A DNA stretch of 64,000 bases. It comes from Cheilinus undulatus. Taxonomy: Eukaryota > Chordata > Actinopteri > Labriformes > Labridae. Made by a program: the position numbers and the translations under genes. Below are positions 1 through 10,423 of this stretch, piece after piece. Each line of letters opens with the position of its first letter. The first letter of the stretch is position 1. Where the stretch lies: contig NC_054865.1 of the NCBI RefSeq assembly GCF_018320785.1, positions 14,667,579 through 14,731,578 on the forward strand, given 5' to 3'. The notes beneath the pieces are model-generated. The model ran no database searches, had not been told where the DNA came from, and saw only the letters and a program-made list of their open reading frames with translations.

Positions 1-1550
1 TTTTGGGGATTACAGGACAAAATGTAATGGTGATACCACCAGTGTTATCATATAATTTCAACAGGACACCTACAATAATCACAAATATCAAATGAGTAAG
101 TGATTAGCAGTGATGACGCTCACGATCAAAATTAAAACAGATTTATGCCATTTACGTTTTTATTATTATTATTATTATTATTATTACTGAGTTTCCAGTT
201 ATACATTTGGTACACAAATGACTTACATAGCAAACAAGAACAGTAAAGACCAAATAAAAAATATTTTTTACAAACCCGTGACAACACCCAACTACATTAT
301 AGAGTACTGTTATCCTACACTATAATGAATTATTTGTCAAGAAAATACTCTTAGTATGGTTTCTAAGTAATCTGGCCATATGTCTTAATATAGACACCAT
401 TATCCACCCCGAACAGGCGTGTGTCCAGATATGGTCCCTCCTTTTTTCATGCAAAAATTTCAGTAACTGTTAGAAATCCAATGCCATCAAGACCTACCAT
501 GGCATTTAGCACAACTATTCCCCTTTTAAATGTGTGGGTGTCATTAAGTTATCATGTTTGGTTATGATTTTAGGGACAATTGTTTAGGACCAAAAGATAC
601 ATAAAACTGCATTTTTTAAGCTCTGAAGGAAACGGGAAGTTTAAGACGCCCTGGGCCACTGCTGATTAGTCCGATGGTGTAATATCACTTTCCGTGATGT
701 TGGCTGACTTCCACTGATTGGCTGAGAAAAATCATCCTGGTTTTATTGTACCACAGAGAGTTAGGGGGAGGCCATGAGGGAAGTTGACTGAAGTGACCAT
801 GTATGGTTCCTTGCCCTATAAAGGGTTAAAGATTCAAACCACTTACTAGTGGTTGATCAGAGAAGTCCTGATGAAGCCAGTTAGAGGAAAAACCTTTTCA
901 TTAAAGCAATAACTACAAATGGAATCATGCTATACCACCATGCTGATGACTGTGTTTAAGATTTTGATGATTTTCTGGCAATTCTTCCGTGAATAGGAAA
1001 ATGAGAGGACAAATCAGTGGTCAGGTTTACATCCAGCAACTCAACAGAAATTTTAGTGGGACTCCTCTTTCTTCAAAGGTTTAGTTCTGATTAAAAACTA
1101 TAAAGAATGAGGAAAGCAACTGATCTGAAGTTGCAGTGGGGCTTTTTCTTCAAAGATTTAGTGCAGAGAAAAGCATAGAGTAAAAACTTATCAGCTGTGT
1201 AGAAGTTGACCTGAGGGGTTCATGAAATAAATTCTTGATCAAAAATTTAAACTGGGAAAGTAAAAGAGTCAGGAGACACTAAAATATCAAGCAAACCAAG
1301 TGCAATAGTTAAAAGTGAAACATTGAGGCTTGAGGATGAAATAAAAGCTGGACTGCCTTTGATGACAGCAGAAACAAATATCTAGGACAAGCAGATTTAT
1401 AATTTTTTAGTTTTTTTCCTCACAAATCCAAGTCAACAATCTTATATTCATCTATGATCTATGATCTATGATCTTAGTATTTTTAGGACATAGTTGATCA
1501 ATCTTAAAGACTGTGTAAAATAACATGAAATTTAGTGAAATATGAATAAA
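1..1550. other. Intergenic DNA with one short microsatellite
   Basis: A (TAT)n microsatellite lies at about 160-186. The rest is AT-rich DNA without a credible exon, RNA gene or recognisable mobile-element coding frame. Confidence 0.5.
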
Positions 1551-1556
1551 GCTAAA

Positions 1557-1990
1557 TCAGGGCTGCCAACTAAACATTTCAATCATGATTAATATCAAAA
1601 TTTCTGGTGTTAATCATGATTAATATCCCCATTATTTAAATATAAATTTTCTACATGTAAAAAAAACCCAAACATTTTTGTACTGTCTTTAGACAAGGGT
1701 CATTCACTTCTGGTTTGGTTACTGACATGCTTTTATTTTGAAAGAAGATAAGAAACTTTGAGTAGATTGAAGATAATGACCTAAACTAAACCATGGAAAA
1801 AGGAACTTGTTATGGATTGAAAATCAAGTAAGGGGGCAATAAAATGGTTAATGTTTGATAAGACAAGGTGCAGATGACAGTGGTGAAGCACTGGCAGATT
1901 TATTTGCATTACTGAGGCTGCAGGGAGACGAATTGGTGGCCTAACTCATGTGATGTGACTCAAGCATGTGATTAATATTAATTTAAAAAA
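1557..1990 (+). repeat. Dispersed repeat family R1, copy 1
   Basis: This stretch is homologous, in the same orientation, to 11501-11950. Both begin with a GGGCTG...AAC/TCAAA block followed by TTAATCATGATTAA-like or TTAATCACA-like sequence. Both share AAAAAGGAACTTGTTATGG at the centre and then TTAATGTTTGATA or AAATGTTTGATAA. It has no coding frame, so it is probably a non-autonomous element; the class is not established. Confidence 0.6.
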
Positions 1991-2015
1991 TAAGCTACTC
2001 CAAAGACTCATTGAA

Positions 2016-2260
2016 TGCACAGTATTTCAATTCTGCCCTCTTGGTGGCTCTCAATCAAAACAATAAGACAACATGATGAACAGAGACCAACGCTCTGAGC
2101 TCTGCCCATTACTGCTGTTAACTTCTTGTTTTGAACAGAGGACTCCATTCATTAGAAACTGACCTCCATGTGGTGTATTTACTTAACAGGTAACCAGCAT
2201 TTTGGTTTCATGGATGAATTTTATATGATGAGGGAGAAAAGCTGCTAATATGGACCCTCT
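2016..2260 (+). repeat. Dispersed repeat family F, copy 1
   Basis: The order AATGCACAGT..., CTGCCCATTACTGC, TTTTGAACAGAGGACTCC and ATGATGAGGGAGAAA matches the reverse complement of about 32290-32525, and parts match 27308-27560 and 31500-32110. It is non-coding and is probably a fragment of a DNA element whose ends begin TTAAAGGTGCAGTA at other copies. Confidence 0.55.
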
Positions 2261-2264
2261 GGGT

Positions 2265-2905
2265 TTGCACTGCAAGCAACCTGCAAGGCATTCTAGGATC
2301 ACTCATAGCACATACCAGGAAGGGCACTTTTAACAGCTTTTCTCCCTCGTTATGCAAAGTAGAAAATTATGTGAAACCAAATAAGACTGTATGGGGTCTT
2401 GGTTTTATTGCATTCAGAACAAAAGTAGGTCCAGTAGGTAGGCATGGTTAGCACTGCATCTGGTCTGTACCTGACCTGGGAATGCCTGGTGGGGCCAAAC
2501 TTTATAGGGGGTTGGGGGAGGGGTGGAGTTCCATGTTCCTAGCTTGAGCTTGGGTGATTGAACTTGCAACTGATGGCAGAGAAGAACTGTGGTGGATCAC
2601 AAGTAGGCAGCACAAACATGAATGAGATACAGCAACAGAAAGGCAGAAACAGAAACTTAATTGTGATGGTCAACATTTTATTGACACCTTTCGAAATTAA
2701 TAAAACCTACAGGCAGATGTAAAAGGTGACTGCTGGCACTGATTTATGACAATAAAATAAAATAAAATAAAATAGTGAAAATGTAGGTAAGAGATCACAG
2801 CCCAACGCCAACAAATTATGATAATTATAAGAATTCCTCTGTCATTTAAAACTGCTGGAAATATTTGAGGTAATGTATTATTACAACAAAAATTCTGAAT
2901 AAAAT
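2265..2905. other. Intergenic DNA, nothing recognised
   Basis: A short (AAAAT)n run lies at about 2753-2774. The open frames here are short and unsupported by splice signals or protein-like composition. Confidence 0.4.
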
Positions 2906-2911
2906 AGGAGT

Positions 2912-3272
2912 ATCTATCCATCCATCCATTTTCTTTACCGCTTAACCAGTTGGGGGTCACAGGGGTGCTGGAGCCTATCCCAGCTGTCATTGGGCGAGAG
3001 GAGGGGTACCCCCTGGACTGGTCGCCAGTCATTCGCAGGGCTGACATATAAAGACAAACCCAGGCAGGCTCACACTCACACCTACAGCCAATTTAGAGTC
3101 ACCAATTAACCTAATGAGCAAGTTTTTGGTGGTGGGAGGAAGCCGGAGTACCGAGAGAGAACCCATGCATGCACAGGGAGAACATGGAAACTCCATCTAA
3201 ATGGCTCTGACAGGAAAAGCGAACCAGGGGCATTCTTGCTGTGAGGCAACAGCGCTAACCCCTGCGCTGCCT
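2912..3272 (+). mobile_element. Non-LTR retrotransposon-type 3' end repeat (common teleost family)
   Basis: It begins with an ATCCATCCATCCATT run. It continues with the widespread teleost consensus recognisable by phrases such as GGAGCCTATCCCAGCTGTCA, GTCACCAATTAACCTAATG and GGGAGAACATGGAAACTCC. It ends near GTGAGGCAACAGCGCTAACC. A diverged copy lies in the opposite orientation at about 13080-13330. No protein is encoded. The family is recognised by its sequence; its assignment to a named LINE or SINE was not tested. Confidence 0.75.
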
Positions 3273-3274
3273 AA

Positions 3275-5190
3275 AATAGGAATAGTTATTTTTTAATTTT
3301 TTTTTGAATATGGAAATTTTATTGCAAAAATTCAACATATTGTAGCTTGAACTACTGCAGGGCTGCCATCTAGAACTGCAAAAGGGATTGTTCACTCAAA
3401 TATTAGAAGAATTTAAAGTTGCATTGTGTACAATTAGCAGGCTTTGTATGAAATATCTTTGAACTTCTGGCCTTAGAGAAGCTCAGCCGTTGATGTTTGA
3501 ACCGCTGTCCCCCAGTCAATGTAAAAAACAAGCTCTAAAGTGTGTCTTTACACTTTTGGAGGAGTTTGGTTGTGTCGCTCCCTGTGGAACACTCTAGTGC
3601 TGAAATGTGGATGACAGTGTGTGGCTCAGTCCAACTAATAAATGATGTGAGAGCTAAAGGTCATTGTGAAAATGAGATAGTGTTTTGTAAATTACCCTGT
3701 GACCTCTCTGCTTCCCTTTAAATCTCAGACTCACATCGATTTTCATGACTCAAAGGAGCTCTTTCAATGCCGGGGACTCTCGGGAAGGCAGACCATGACC
3801 TATTCCAAGTCTGCACGAGCAGAAATGCTGATTTGACATCTGAATTACTCAGTGTATGTGTGAGCTTGGGTGTTCAAGTTGATGCATTGATAACCACAGA
3901 GTGATCAATAAGTTATGGAAGTAGAGAGAGAGGGAGACACAGGAGGAGAGAGAGCGGACAGACAGACTAACTGTTATGTAAGTACCAGCTGTGTGAGTAA
4001 AGGCGGCCTGCTGCAGGATGATGAAAGCAATGCCGTTTCTCTCAGCCACGCTGAGCATCCTCCCTCCCTCTTTCTCTCCTGAATTATTCACATTATCGAA
4101 GGAAACAACAGCATAAAACAGCATAAGATGCCTGGGTGAGAACGAGTACACCGTGGTGCTGCAACTCCACACGCTACTATTGGCAACAAAACTGATTGAT
4201 GCATACATTTTCAGGGTGTTGAATGTACAAATGCAAGAGCAGAAAACACATTTCAGTGCTTTATTCTAGACTCTGTAATCCACCGCCGCTGTCAGCCACC
4301 TCTGTGACTTTCATGATGAAACAATAACGTAAGGCAACAAGGGCAAAATGAAAAAAATCTCAGCAGTCCTTAATCTGGATTAAATAACAGTGTCATCCCG
4401 GCTCCAAACCAGAGTAGACCAACTCTAACCAAACCTGCAATCCACACGTGAAATGACATAACCACCACAGTTTCCTGATTAAAGAAGTCCAAACCATGTG
4501 AGTGATGTCATCTAGAGGAAAGTCACACCAAAAGAGTCATTAAATTATGGGAGAGAAATCGACAAGAATAAAAACTAATACATCGGAAAATATTTGTGCA
4601 ATAGACATACAATGACATTCAAGAAATACGTTTCAAAACAAAAAAGTCAGTCTTAGGAGGATTGGTAGCCCTGTGATTGTGGCTGTTGTCCCATGTGCAG
4701 AAGCTGCTGTCCTCATAGCTGTAGGACTAAGTTGTTGCTCTTTAACTCTATGTCATTCCTGAATCTCACTCTCTTCCTGGTTTTCAGCTTTATTCAATGT
4801 CCTTCCTCTACAGTAAATGCAAGAGAGCCCAAAAACTAGTCTCAAAAAAGTTTCTATAATAGTCCTAATGTTCTGTATATAGAACTACACCTTTTTCATG
4901 TGATTAAAAATGTAAAAAGTAAAACAAAATCACGTTATTGATTTCAATACTATCAGAATTTAGTCTGCTGACTTAAACTACAATTCCCACACATGTTCCA
5001 ATAATTTGTATTATTGTATTATTTGTAATGTATAGAGACTGATGTCAGGGTTTTTTCTTTTTTCATTTTCCTAAGGAAAGAAATATTGTTTCTTAAAATC
5101 AAAATTTGTATTTTTTTGAAGAATTTCAAGCCAAAATCATTACTTTTGTCATGCCCTGGTAAAAAAAAAAACATGTTATGCCAATTGCCC
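3275..5190. other. Intergenic DNA, nothing recognised
   Basis: There is ordinary AT-rich sequence with a purine-rich stretch near 3925-3955. I see no exon, RNA gene or mobile-element frame. Confidence 0.4.
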
Positions 5191-5195
5191 ATCCG

Positions 5196-5665
5196 TACAT
5201 CCGTCGATCCATCCATCCACCAATCTGTCCATCCATCCACATCCATCCACATACATCCATCCATCCAATCTGTCTATCCATCCACATCCATCCATCCATT
5301 AACATCCATCCATCCAATCCATCCGTCTGTCTGTCCATCCATCCACATCTATCATCCACATCCATCCATCCATCCATCCATCAGTCCATCCATCAGTCCA
5401 TCCATTGAACCATGCATCCATCCATCCATCCATCAGACTATCCATTGAACCATTCATCCATCCATCCATCCATCTGTCCATCCATTGAACCATCCATCCA
5501 TTCATCTATTCATCTATCCATCCATCCATCCATCCATCCATCCATTGAACCATCCATCCATCCATCCATTGAACCATCCATCCATCCATCCATCCATTGA
5601 ACCATCCATCCATCCATCCATCCATCCATCCATCCATCTGTCCATTCATTTATCCATTTTCTTCT
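5196..5665. repeat. (ATCC)n tetranucleotide array with higher-order ATTGAACC interruptions
   Basis: About 470 bp of ATCC/CATC repeats are interrupted by GTCTGT, ACATCC and, from about 5400 on, repeated CCATTGAACCATCCATCC blocks, which form a higher-order unit. The long open frames here, rich in Ser-Ile-His-Pro or Met-Asp-Gly-Trp, are artefacts of the 4-bp period. The array abuts the 3' end of the minus-strand LINE fragment, whose natural tail is GGATGGAT, so it most likely grew from that tail (inference). Confidence 0.9.
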
Positions 5666-6400
5666 GCTTCTCTGGGGCTGAGTTGCAGTGGCAGCAGGTT
5701 AAACAAGTCAACCCAGAGCATTATGGGACCAGACTGACTATAATCCCTCCAACATGTTAAGGGTCTGTCTGTGCCTGTAAGACCTCCACAGGAAGGCAAT
5801 CAGGGGATATCCTGATCAAATGCTCAAACCTCCTCAACTGGCCCCTTATAAGGCGAAGGAGCAGAGGCTCTACTTTAAGATCCCCCAGTCTATCACCCTA
5901 TCTCCAAGGCTGAGCCCAGCTACCTGAGTAAAGAATCTCATTTTAACCGCTTGTACCCGCAATCTCATTCTTTTGTTCACTACCCAAAACTCATGACCGT
6001 ACGTGAGGGTAAGAACTAAGATCAACCAGTAAAACAAAAGTTTTGCCTTCTGGTTCAGCTTTTGTCTGCGTCATGGTACAACATCTGCAAGTCAGCCAAT
6101 GTTGCCCCAAACAGCCTGTCAGTCTCATGGTCCATGCTACCCTCTCTCATGAACCAGACCCCATATACTTGAACACCCCACTTGGAGAGAGCAATCCATA
6201 GTTTTCCAGTAGAATACCATATAGCCTCAGGCTTGTTGGTGCTGACCCTCGTCCCAGCTGCTTTGCAGTGACCTGCAAACAGCCCCAGTGTCTGCTGGAT
6301 GTCCTCAGATGGGGAAACCAACAGAACCACATCATCTGCAAAAAGTAGAGATGAAATTCTGAGGTCACAAAACCAGAAGTTGAACAACACTGCAGAAATT
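5640..6400 (-). mobile_element. Non-LTR retrotransposon fragment, reverse-transcriptase C-terminal part, minus strand
   Basis: Reading from 6390 to 6055 on the minus strand gives a stretch containing LLFADDVVLL, the catalytic FADD motif of LINE reverse transcriptases, followed by a conserved-looking region on genetic exchange with a tracing KSEA-like position (KPEAIW). The homology continues, with frameshifts and stops, through TYGHEF-like and decayed terminal sequence to the 3' end at about 5640, where it meets the (GGAT)n tail. It is a dead, 5'-truncated copy. The same family occurs on the plus strand at 6464-6855. Confidence 0.8.
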
Positions 6401-6463
6401 GAAGAAGGAAGGCAAAACTTTCAATGTACCTGTGTGCATGAGCTTTGGGTAGTGGCCAAATTA

Positions 6464-6855
6464 ATGAAATCTACAAGTGGTCAAATAACATTCCTTAGGA
6501 GGGTGTTTGGGCTTGGCCTTATACGTAGATAGTGTGAGGAGCTAACACATTTCAGAGTAAAGCTGCTGCCCCTCTGCCTCAACAAGAGTCAATTTAGATG
6601 ATTTGGGTATCTGATCAGGGTGACTCCTGATCATCTCCCTTTGGTTGTCTTCTGGGTATGTCCAACAGGTAGGAAAACTTGGGGAGGACCAAGAACTTGC
6701 TGTAGGGATAATATATCCCATCTAACCTAGGAATGCCTCAGAATCCCCTAGAAAGAGCTGGAAAATGTTGCTAGGGACAGGGACATCTGGGTTGACTTGC
6801 TTGGCCTTCACAAACTGGCCCCAGATAAACAGAGGAAAATGGATGGATGGAAAAG
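6464..6855 (+). mobile_element. LINE 3' fragment of the same family, plus strand
   Basis: The translation begins with an FLRRVFGLGL-like segment. It continues with FRWFGYLIRV-, CPTGRKTWGGPRT- and LERAGK-like segments typical of the C-terminal end of this teleost LINE family, interrupted by stops. It ends in GGAAAATGGATGGATGG, the family tail. Both this copy and the minus-strand copy reach the 3' end, so they are two insertions lying head to head, not one twin-primed insertion. Confidence 0.75.
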
Positions 6856-6869
6856 TTACTTTTGCTGTT

Positions 6870-7240
6870 ATAATTCATGTCCTTGAACCTTTGGTAGAAT
6901 AGAAATATATGTTTTTTCCTGGCAAATGAAGCTTGGATTCCTATAAAAATGTGAACTAAAGTACATTTTGAGGATTTGTTGCAAAAACTTTTTAATCAAT
7001 GTCCAGATGTTAATAGTAGCTATCAAGCCTGCCCACTGAATTGGCTGGGCCTCTGAAAAACCCAGTGAATGGGCCCTCCCAAGTGGTGGTTTACTGATGA
7101 TACAGCCTTGGTGCAAGTGCCCTGGCTAACAGTTACTTCATTTAAGAGCTGCAAAGTGTGTCATGCTATTATTGGGTTATGATGTTCAAATGACTTATCC
7201 ATGTCACTGTCTCATCACTGATGCAACCCATTTTTACAGA
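6870..7240. other. Intergenic DNA, nothing recognised
   Basis: No exon, RNA gene or repeat was identified in this stretch. Confidence 0.3.
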
Positions 7241-7244
7241 TTTT

Positions 7245-7495
7245 TTCATAGACCCGTTATCTCTTTAACCATTTTTTAACAACATTTTAATCGCTTTTCA
7301 CCATTTCCTGTCCATTTTGCCCCCTTTCACCTTTCTTAACCCATTTTTTTGAAGCTTACACCCTATTTATGACCCCCCCCCCCCCATTTTTACTACTTTT
7401 AACCCATTTTTGCCACTCTGTAACCATTTTTCCTGACATTTTTTTTCCACTTGTAACCCAGTTTTCCACTTTTTGCCTTTTTTTCTTTTTGCAAT
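7245..7495. repeat. Degenerate CCATTTTT/TAACCC-type tandem repeat
   Basis: There are repeated phrases of the form TAACCCATTTTT, CCACTTTT and ACCATTTTT, with a C homopolymer at about 7374-7385. The composition is strongly pyrimidine-biased. It is a degenerate minisatellite and is not coding. Confidence 0.65.
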
Positions 7496-7799
7496 TATTT
7501 CATATTTTTTCCCTTAAAGCTATTTCAGCTTCTCCTACTATATTCTCTGGCATTCTAACCTTGGCACAGATCATGGCTTAGCTATGAAGTCTGACATTAC
7601 TTTCCAATGGTTTAGTCCATATGCCTGCAAAAAGGTATTTCTGTTCACAGAAAAAGGGAATTAAATTTGAAAAATGCTGTATTGTGCTACACCATAGATA
7701 AATGAAACAACCACTCTTATCAAAGTTTCTTTTATAAGTAGTATAATTCCAGTTAAATATAACATTAACCTTGCAAAGCAGATGGATGTGCCCGTTTCC

Positions 7800-8215
7800 T
7801 TGTTTTTCACTGGCGAATCCATCTTGTTAAGCTCCCATCTGAACCGTTTGGACCCGGTTAGAAAGTGACTGGACCAATCAGCGACGAGGGGCAGTACTTT
7901 CAGGCGCAGCAGAGTCGTGACGTAACAAGCAGCAGCAAGAGCTGGTGCAGTTATGGAGGAAGAGATTAGAGTGGATGCTGCTAAAGCGCCAGTTTTATCA
8001 GAACTTGACGACAATTCTTTGTTAAAAGAAGAACAAAGAACAGCAGTGAGTTGTTTTCTTTCAAAAACGACAAAAGTCAAGTATTTACATGTCTATAGAT
8101 GCCATGTTTGCGTTATTCCTCAGTAGCTGGTCACACGCAGCTCGATACCAGCTATGTCACGTGTTTTGTGCTCTGACTGGCCCGTAGAGATGTGACAGAC
8201 AGAACGTTCACCCAA
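7800..8215 (+). mobile_element. Possible short element with a truncated helicase-like frame
   Basis: A frame from ATG at 7952 encodes about 62 residues (MEEEIRVDAAKAPVLSELDD..., then LLKEEQRTAVSCFLSKTTK) and stops at TAG near 8128-8130. The KEEQRTA...FL stretch resembles the start of RecQ-like helicase frames that are dispersed in teleost genomes, just before the Walker A region, which is absent here. A GACCAATCAGCGA sequence upstream and a CTGACTGGCC sequence downstream suggest element ends. This is a resemblance recalled from the family, not a tested match. Confidence 0.35.
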
Positions 8216-8219
8216 TCAA

Positions 8220-9783
8220 ACTCCGAGTTTTTTTCAAAGCCTCTGCCTTTTCTCAAATGTTTCCTATTGAAGCTTTACCTTTGTCAGGTTAATATAATAC
8301 ATGGTTGTCATAGATTAACTTTACAATGGACCAGGATTTTTCTGACCACCATGGGCCCCCATTTAGCTGGGCCCCAGGAAGCTCTCCCCTTTATCCCCCT
8401 GATGGGTGGCCTTGGTGGCTGTATATTTTACTGAATGTTTTGATCCCTGAGCATGACACTGCAGGGTAAGGAGACTAATTATATGAGTCTTCTTGTACTA
8501 CTATTCAACTTTATTTTTTAGCATTCACTTCTATTAGCACGTTCAGCTATCATATTCATTCAGTGATCATTAATGCTAAAGTTACATGGTTAGCTTCAAA
8601 GGTAAGGCTGTCAGCTTGCCCTTGAGCTAACATGCTGTGGACTGTAGCAGTTCTGTGATCCTTCAGTGTGAATGTGAAGCAGAATCAGCAGAGTAACTCA
8701 TCTCTGAAAACACAGCAGGACCAGATCAGGCATATGGAGATAAAATAGTAGATTATGTTGATTTATATTTAGACAGTAGACTCTGGCATCAGTCAGCTAA
8801 AGTGAAAGCTACTTTGCATTCAGTGATGCTACTCTGTCACAAAACATTTTTACAATGCATCATTTGTTATCTCCAAATAACAGAGGATACAGCCTTGGGC
8901 AAACACTTCCTTAATTTTGTATGAATGTCTGCCAGCCGTCACTGAACAAAACTTTAAATGATGCCATTAATGAATGTGACAGCGAGCTAAATTCCTAAAA
9001 TACAATATAATTTATGTTATTGTTTTCCTGTTGGTGCCTCTGGGCTCTGCAACAATCAAGACAAATCTGAATGTGTCATTGTTGCAGCAGTGCTGTGTGA
9101 TGGATCAAAATGGCGTCAGAGCATTTGAGCAGGCAGACGAAGAGATTATCTGGTTGTGTGGAAGGACACGCAAGCTGGGACAGACACTGGGAGTCCTGAG
9201 CTGCTCTCTGCTGCTTTTTGATACTTTTAACTACTCTCCATAACCGCAATCAGCAGTTTAAGTTATATGCTTAGCATTAAAGGCAAAAAAGCAAGCAAAT
9301 AATCAGTTAACGCAATCAAATATGTCATGTTAAAGTTACAGAATTGACAGGGAAAGTAAAAAGACAATTTTTGAGACATGAGAAATAAAATTGATTAGAA
9401 ACTGTCAGAATCAACAGCATAACAAAATTATGCAGAAATGGCTCCCTTTGCTGTAATTCAATGATGCAATAGGTAAATCTCATTATTCTAGGCTTTCTCT
9501 GTGCCCTCTCCTACTTTGCCCTCAGTTCAAGGTCATGATGCTCCCTCAGTATTTTTAGACTATGGATGCTGTGATGCTGGCAGGTCAAAGTCTGTGAAAA
9601 AGTGCAACATTGTGATGTCTTTGCTGTACAAATGTTGTTATCCTAACCATCCATTTGTGTCGTCTGTATTGCATTTTAGGTCCAGCATGCAGATTTTAAG
9701 TTAAAAGTGCTCCGACTCAACCTTTGAGGCCTTAAATTTCAGCCATAGACCCCTCATAAGATTAAACCACATTGTACCTGCAG
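8220..9783. other. Upstream region of sv2b, no exon identified
   Basis: The region precedes the first coding exon. A block of somewhat higher GC at 9030-9245 has an open frame but no supporting motif. It could hold a non-coding exon or promoter of sv2b, but nothing in the sequence decides this. Confidence 0.35.
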
Positions 9784-9945
9784 TCTCTGTTGGACACTGG
9801 GAGCCCAGGAGACTGTGGCAACACTGACAGCAACTCACGGCTACTCGAGAGGATTATGTCATTATAGCTGACAACTTGAGCTTCCTACGAGTACGACGGC
9901 TACAAGGCAAAGTCAGTCCTGCTCCGCTCTCACCCAGCAGGAACC
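9784..9945 (+). other. sv2b: Probable 5' UTR part of the first coding exon of sv2b
   Basis: A possible acceptor (TACCTGCAG) ends at 9783, and the sequence to the ATG is GC-rich like the exon. The pyrimidine tract is weak, so the exon start is tentative. Mammalian SV2B also starts translation in its second exon. Confidence 0.4.
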
Positions 9946-10423
9946 ATGGATGACCCCTATCAAAACAATGTGAACCAGCAGATGACAGAGGGTGGAGAGT
10001 ACACCTACACCCAGGATGGAGGGGGTCAGGACGGCTACCCTTACCAGACAGACTACCCTCCACAGGAGGAGGATGCTGCTAGTGATGCCACAGAGGGCGC
10101 AGACGATGATGAGCAGATGTATGAGGGGGAGTACCAGGGCATCCCTCATCCAGATGAGATCAAGGAGGCGAGGCGGGCGGCTCGGATGGAGGCCAGGAGG
10201 AAAGCCCGTATGGCTAAAGAGCAGGAGGAGGAGGAGGAGAACCTGCCGGAGCAGTATGAGACCATCATGGAGGACTGCGGCCATGGACGCTTCCAGTGGA
10301 CCTTGTTCTTCGTGCTGGGACTGGCGCTGATGGCTGATGGTGTGGACGGCTTCGTGGTGGGATTCGTCATGCCCAGTGCTGAGAAGGACATGTGCATATC
10401 CAACTCTGACAAAGGCCTTCTGG
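9946..10423 (+). CDS. sv2b: sv2b coding exon 1: N-terminal cytosolic domain and TM1
   Basis: This exon encodes residues 1-159 plus the first base of codon 160. It holds an acidic, Gln/Tyr-rich head, the EEDAASDATEG stretch, the conserved EGEYQGIPHPDE, a basic EARRAARMEARRKARM segment followed by an E-rich run, then GHGRFQWTLFF and the first membrane helix. The donor is CTGG|GTAAGTG, a strong consensus. Confidence 0.93.

Noticed and set aside
5086..5760. Several long open frames on both strands, rich in Ser-Ile-His-Pro or Met-Asp-Gly-Trp
   Set aside because: They are read-through of a 4-bp repeat and have no independent protein signal.
5640..6855. Twin-primed inversion of a single LINE insertion
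   Set aside because: Both halves contain the 3' end and tail, so two insertions are needed.
7661..8080. 139-codon open frame on the minus strand
   Set aside because: It spans the element-like sequence at 7.8-8.2 kb and has no domain features; the plus-strand helicase-like frame is the more plausible origin.
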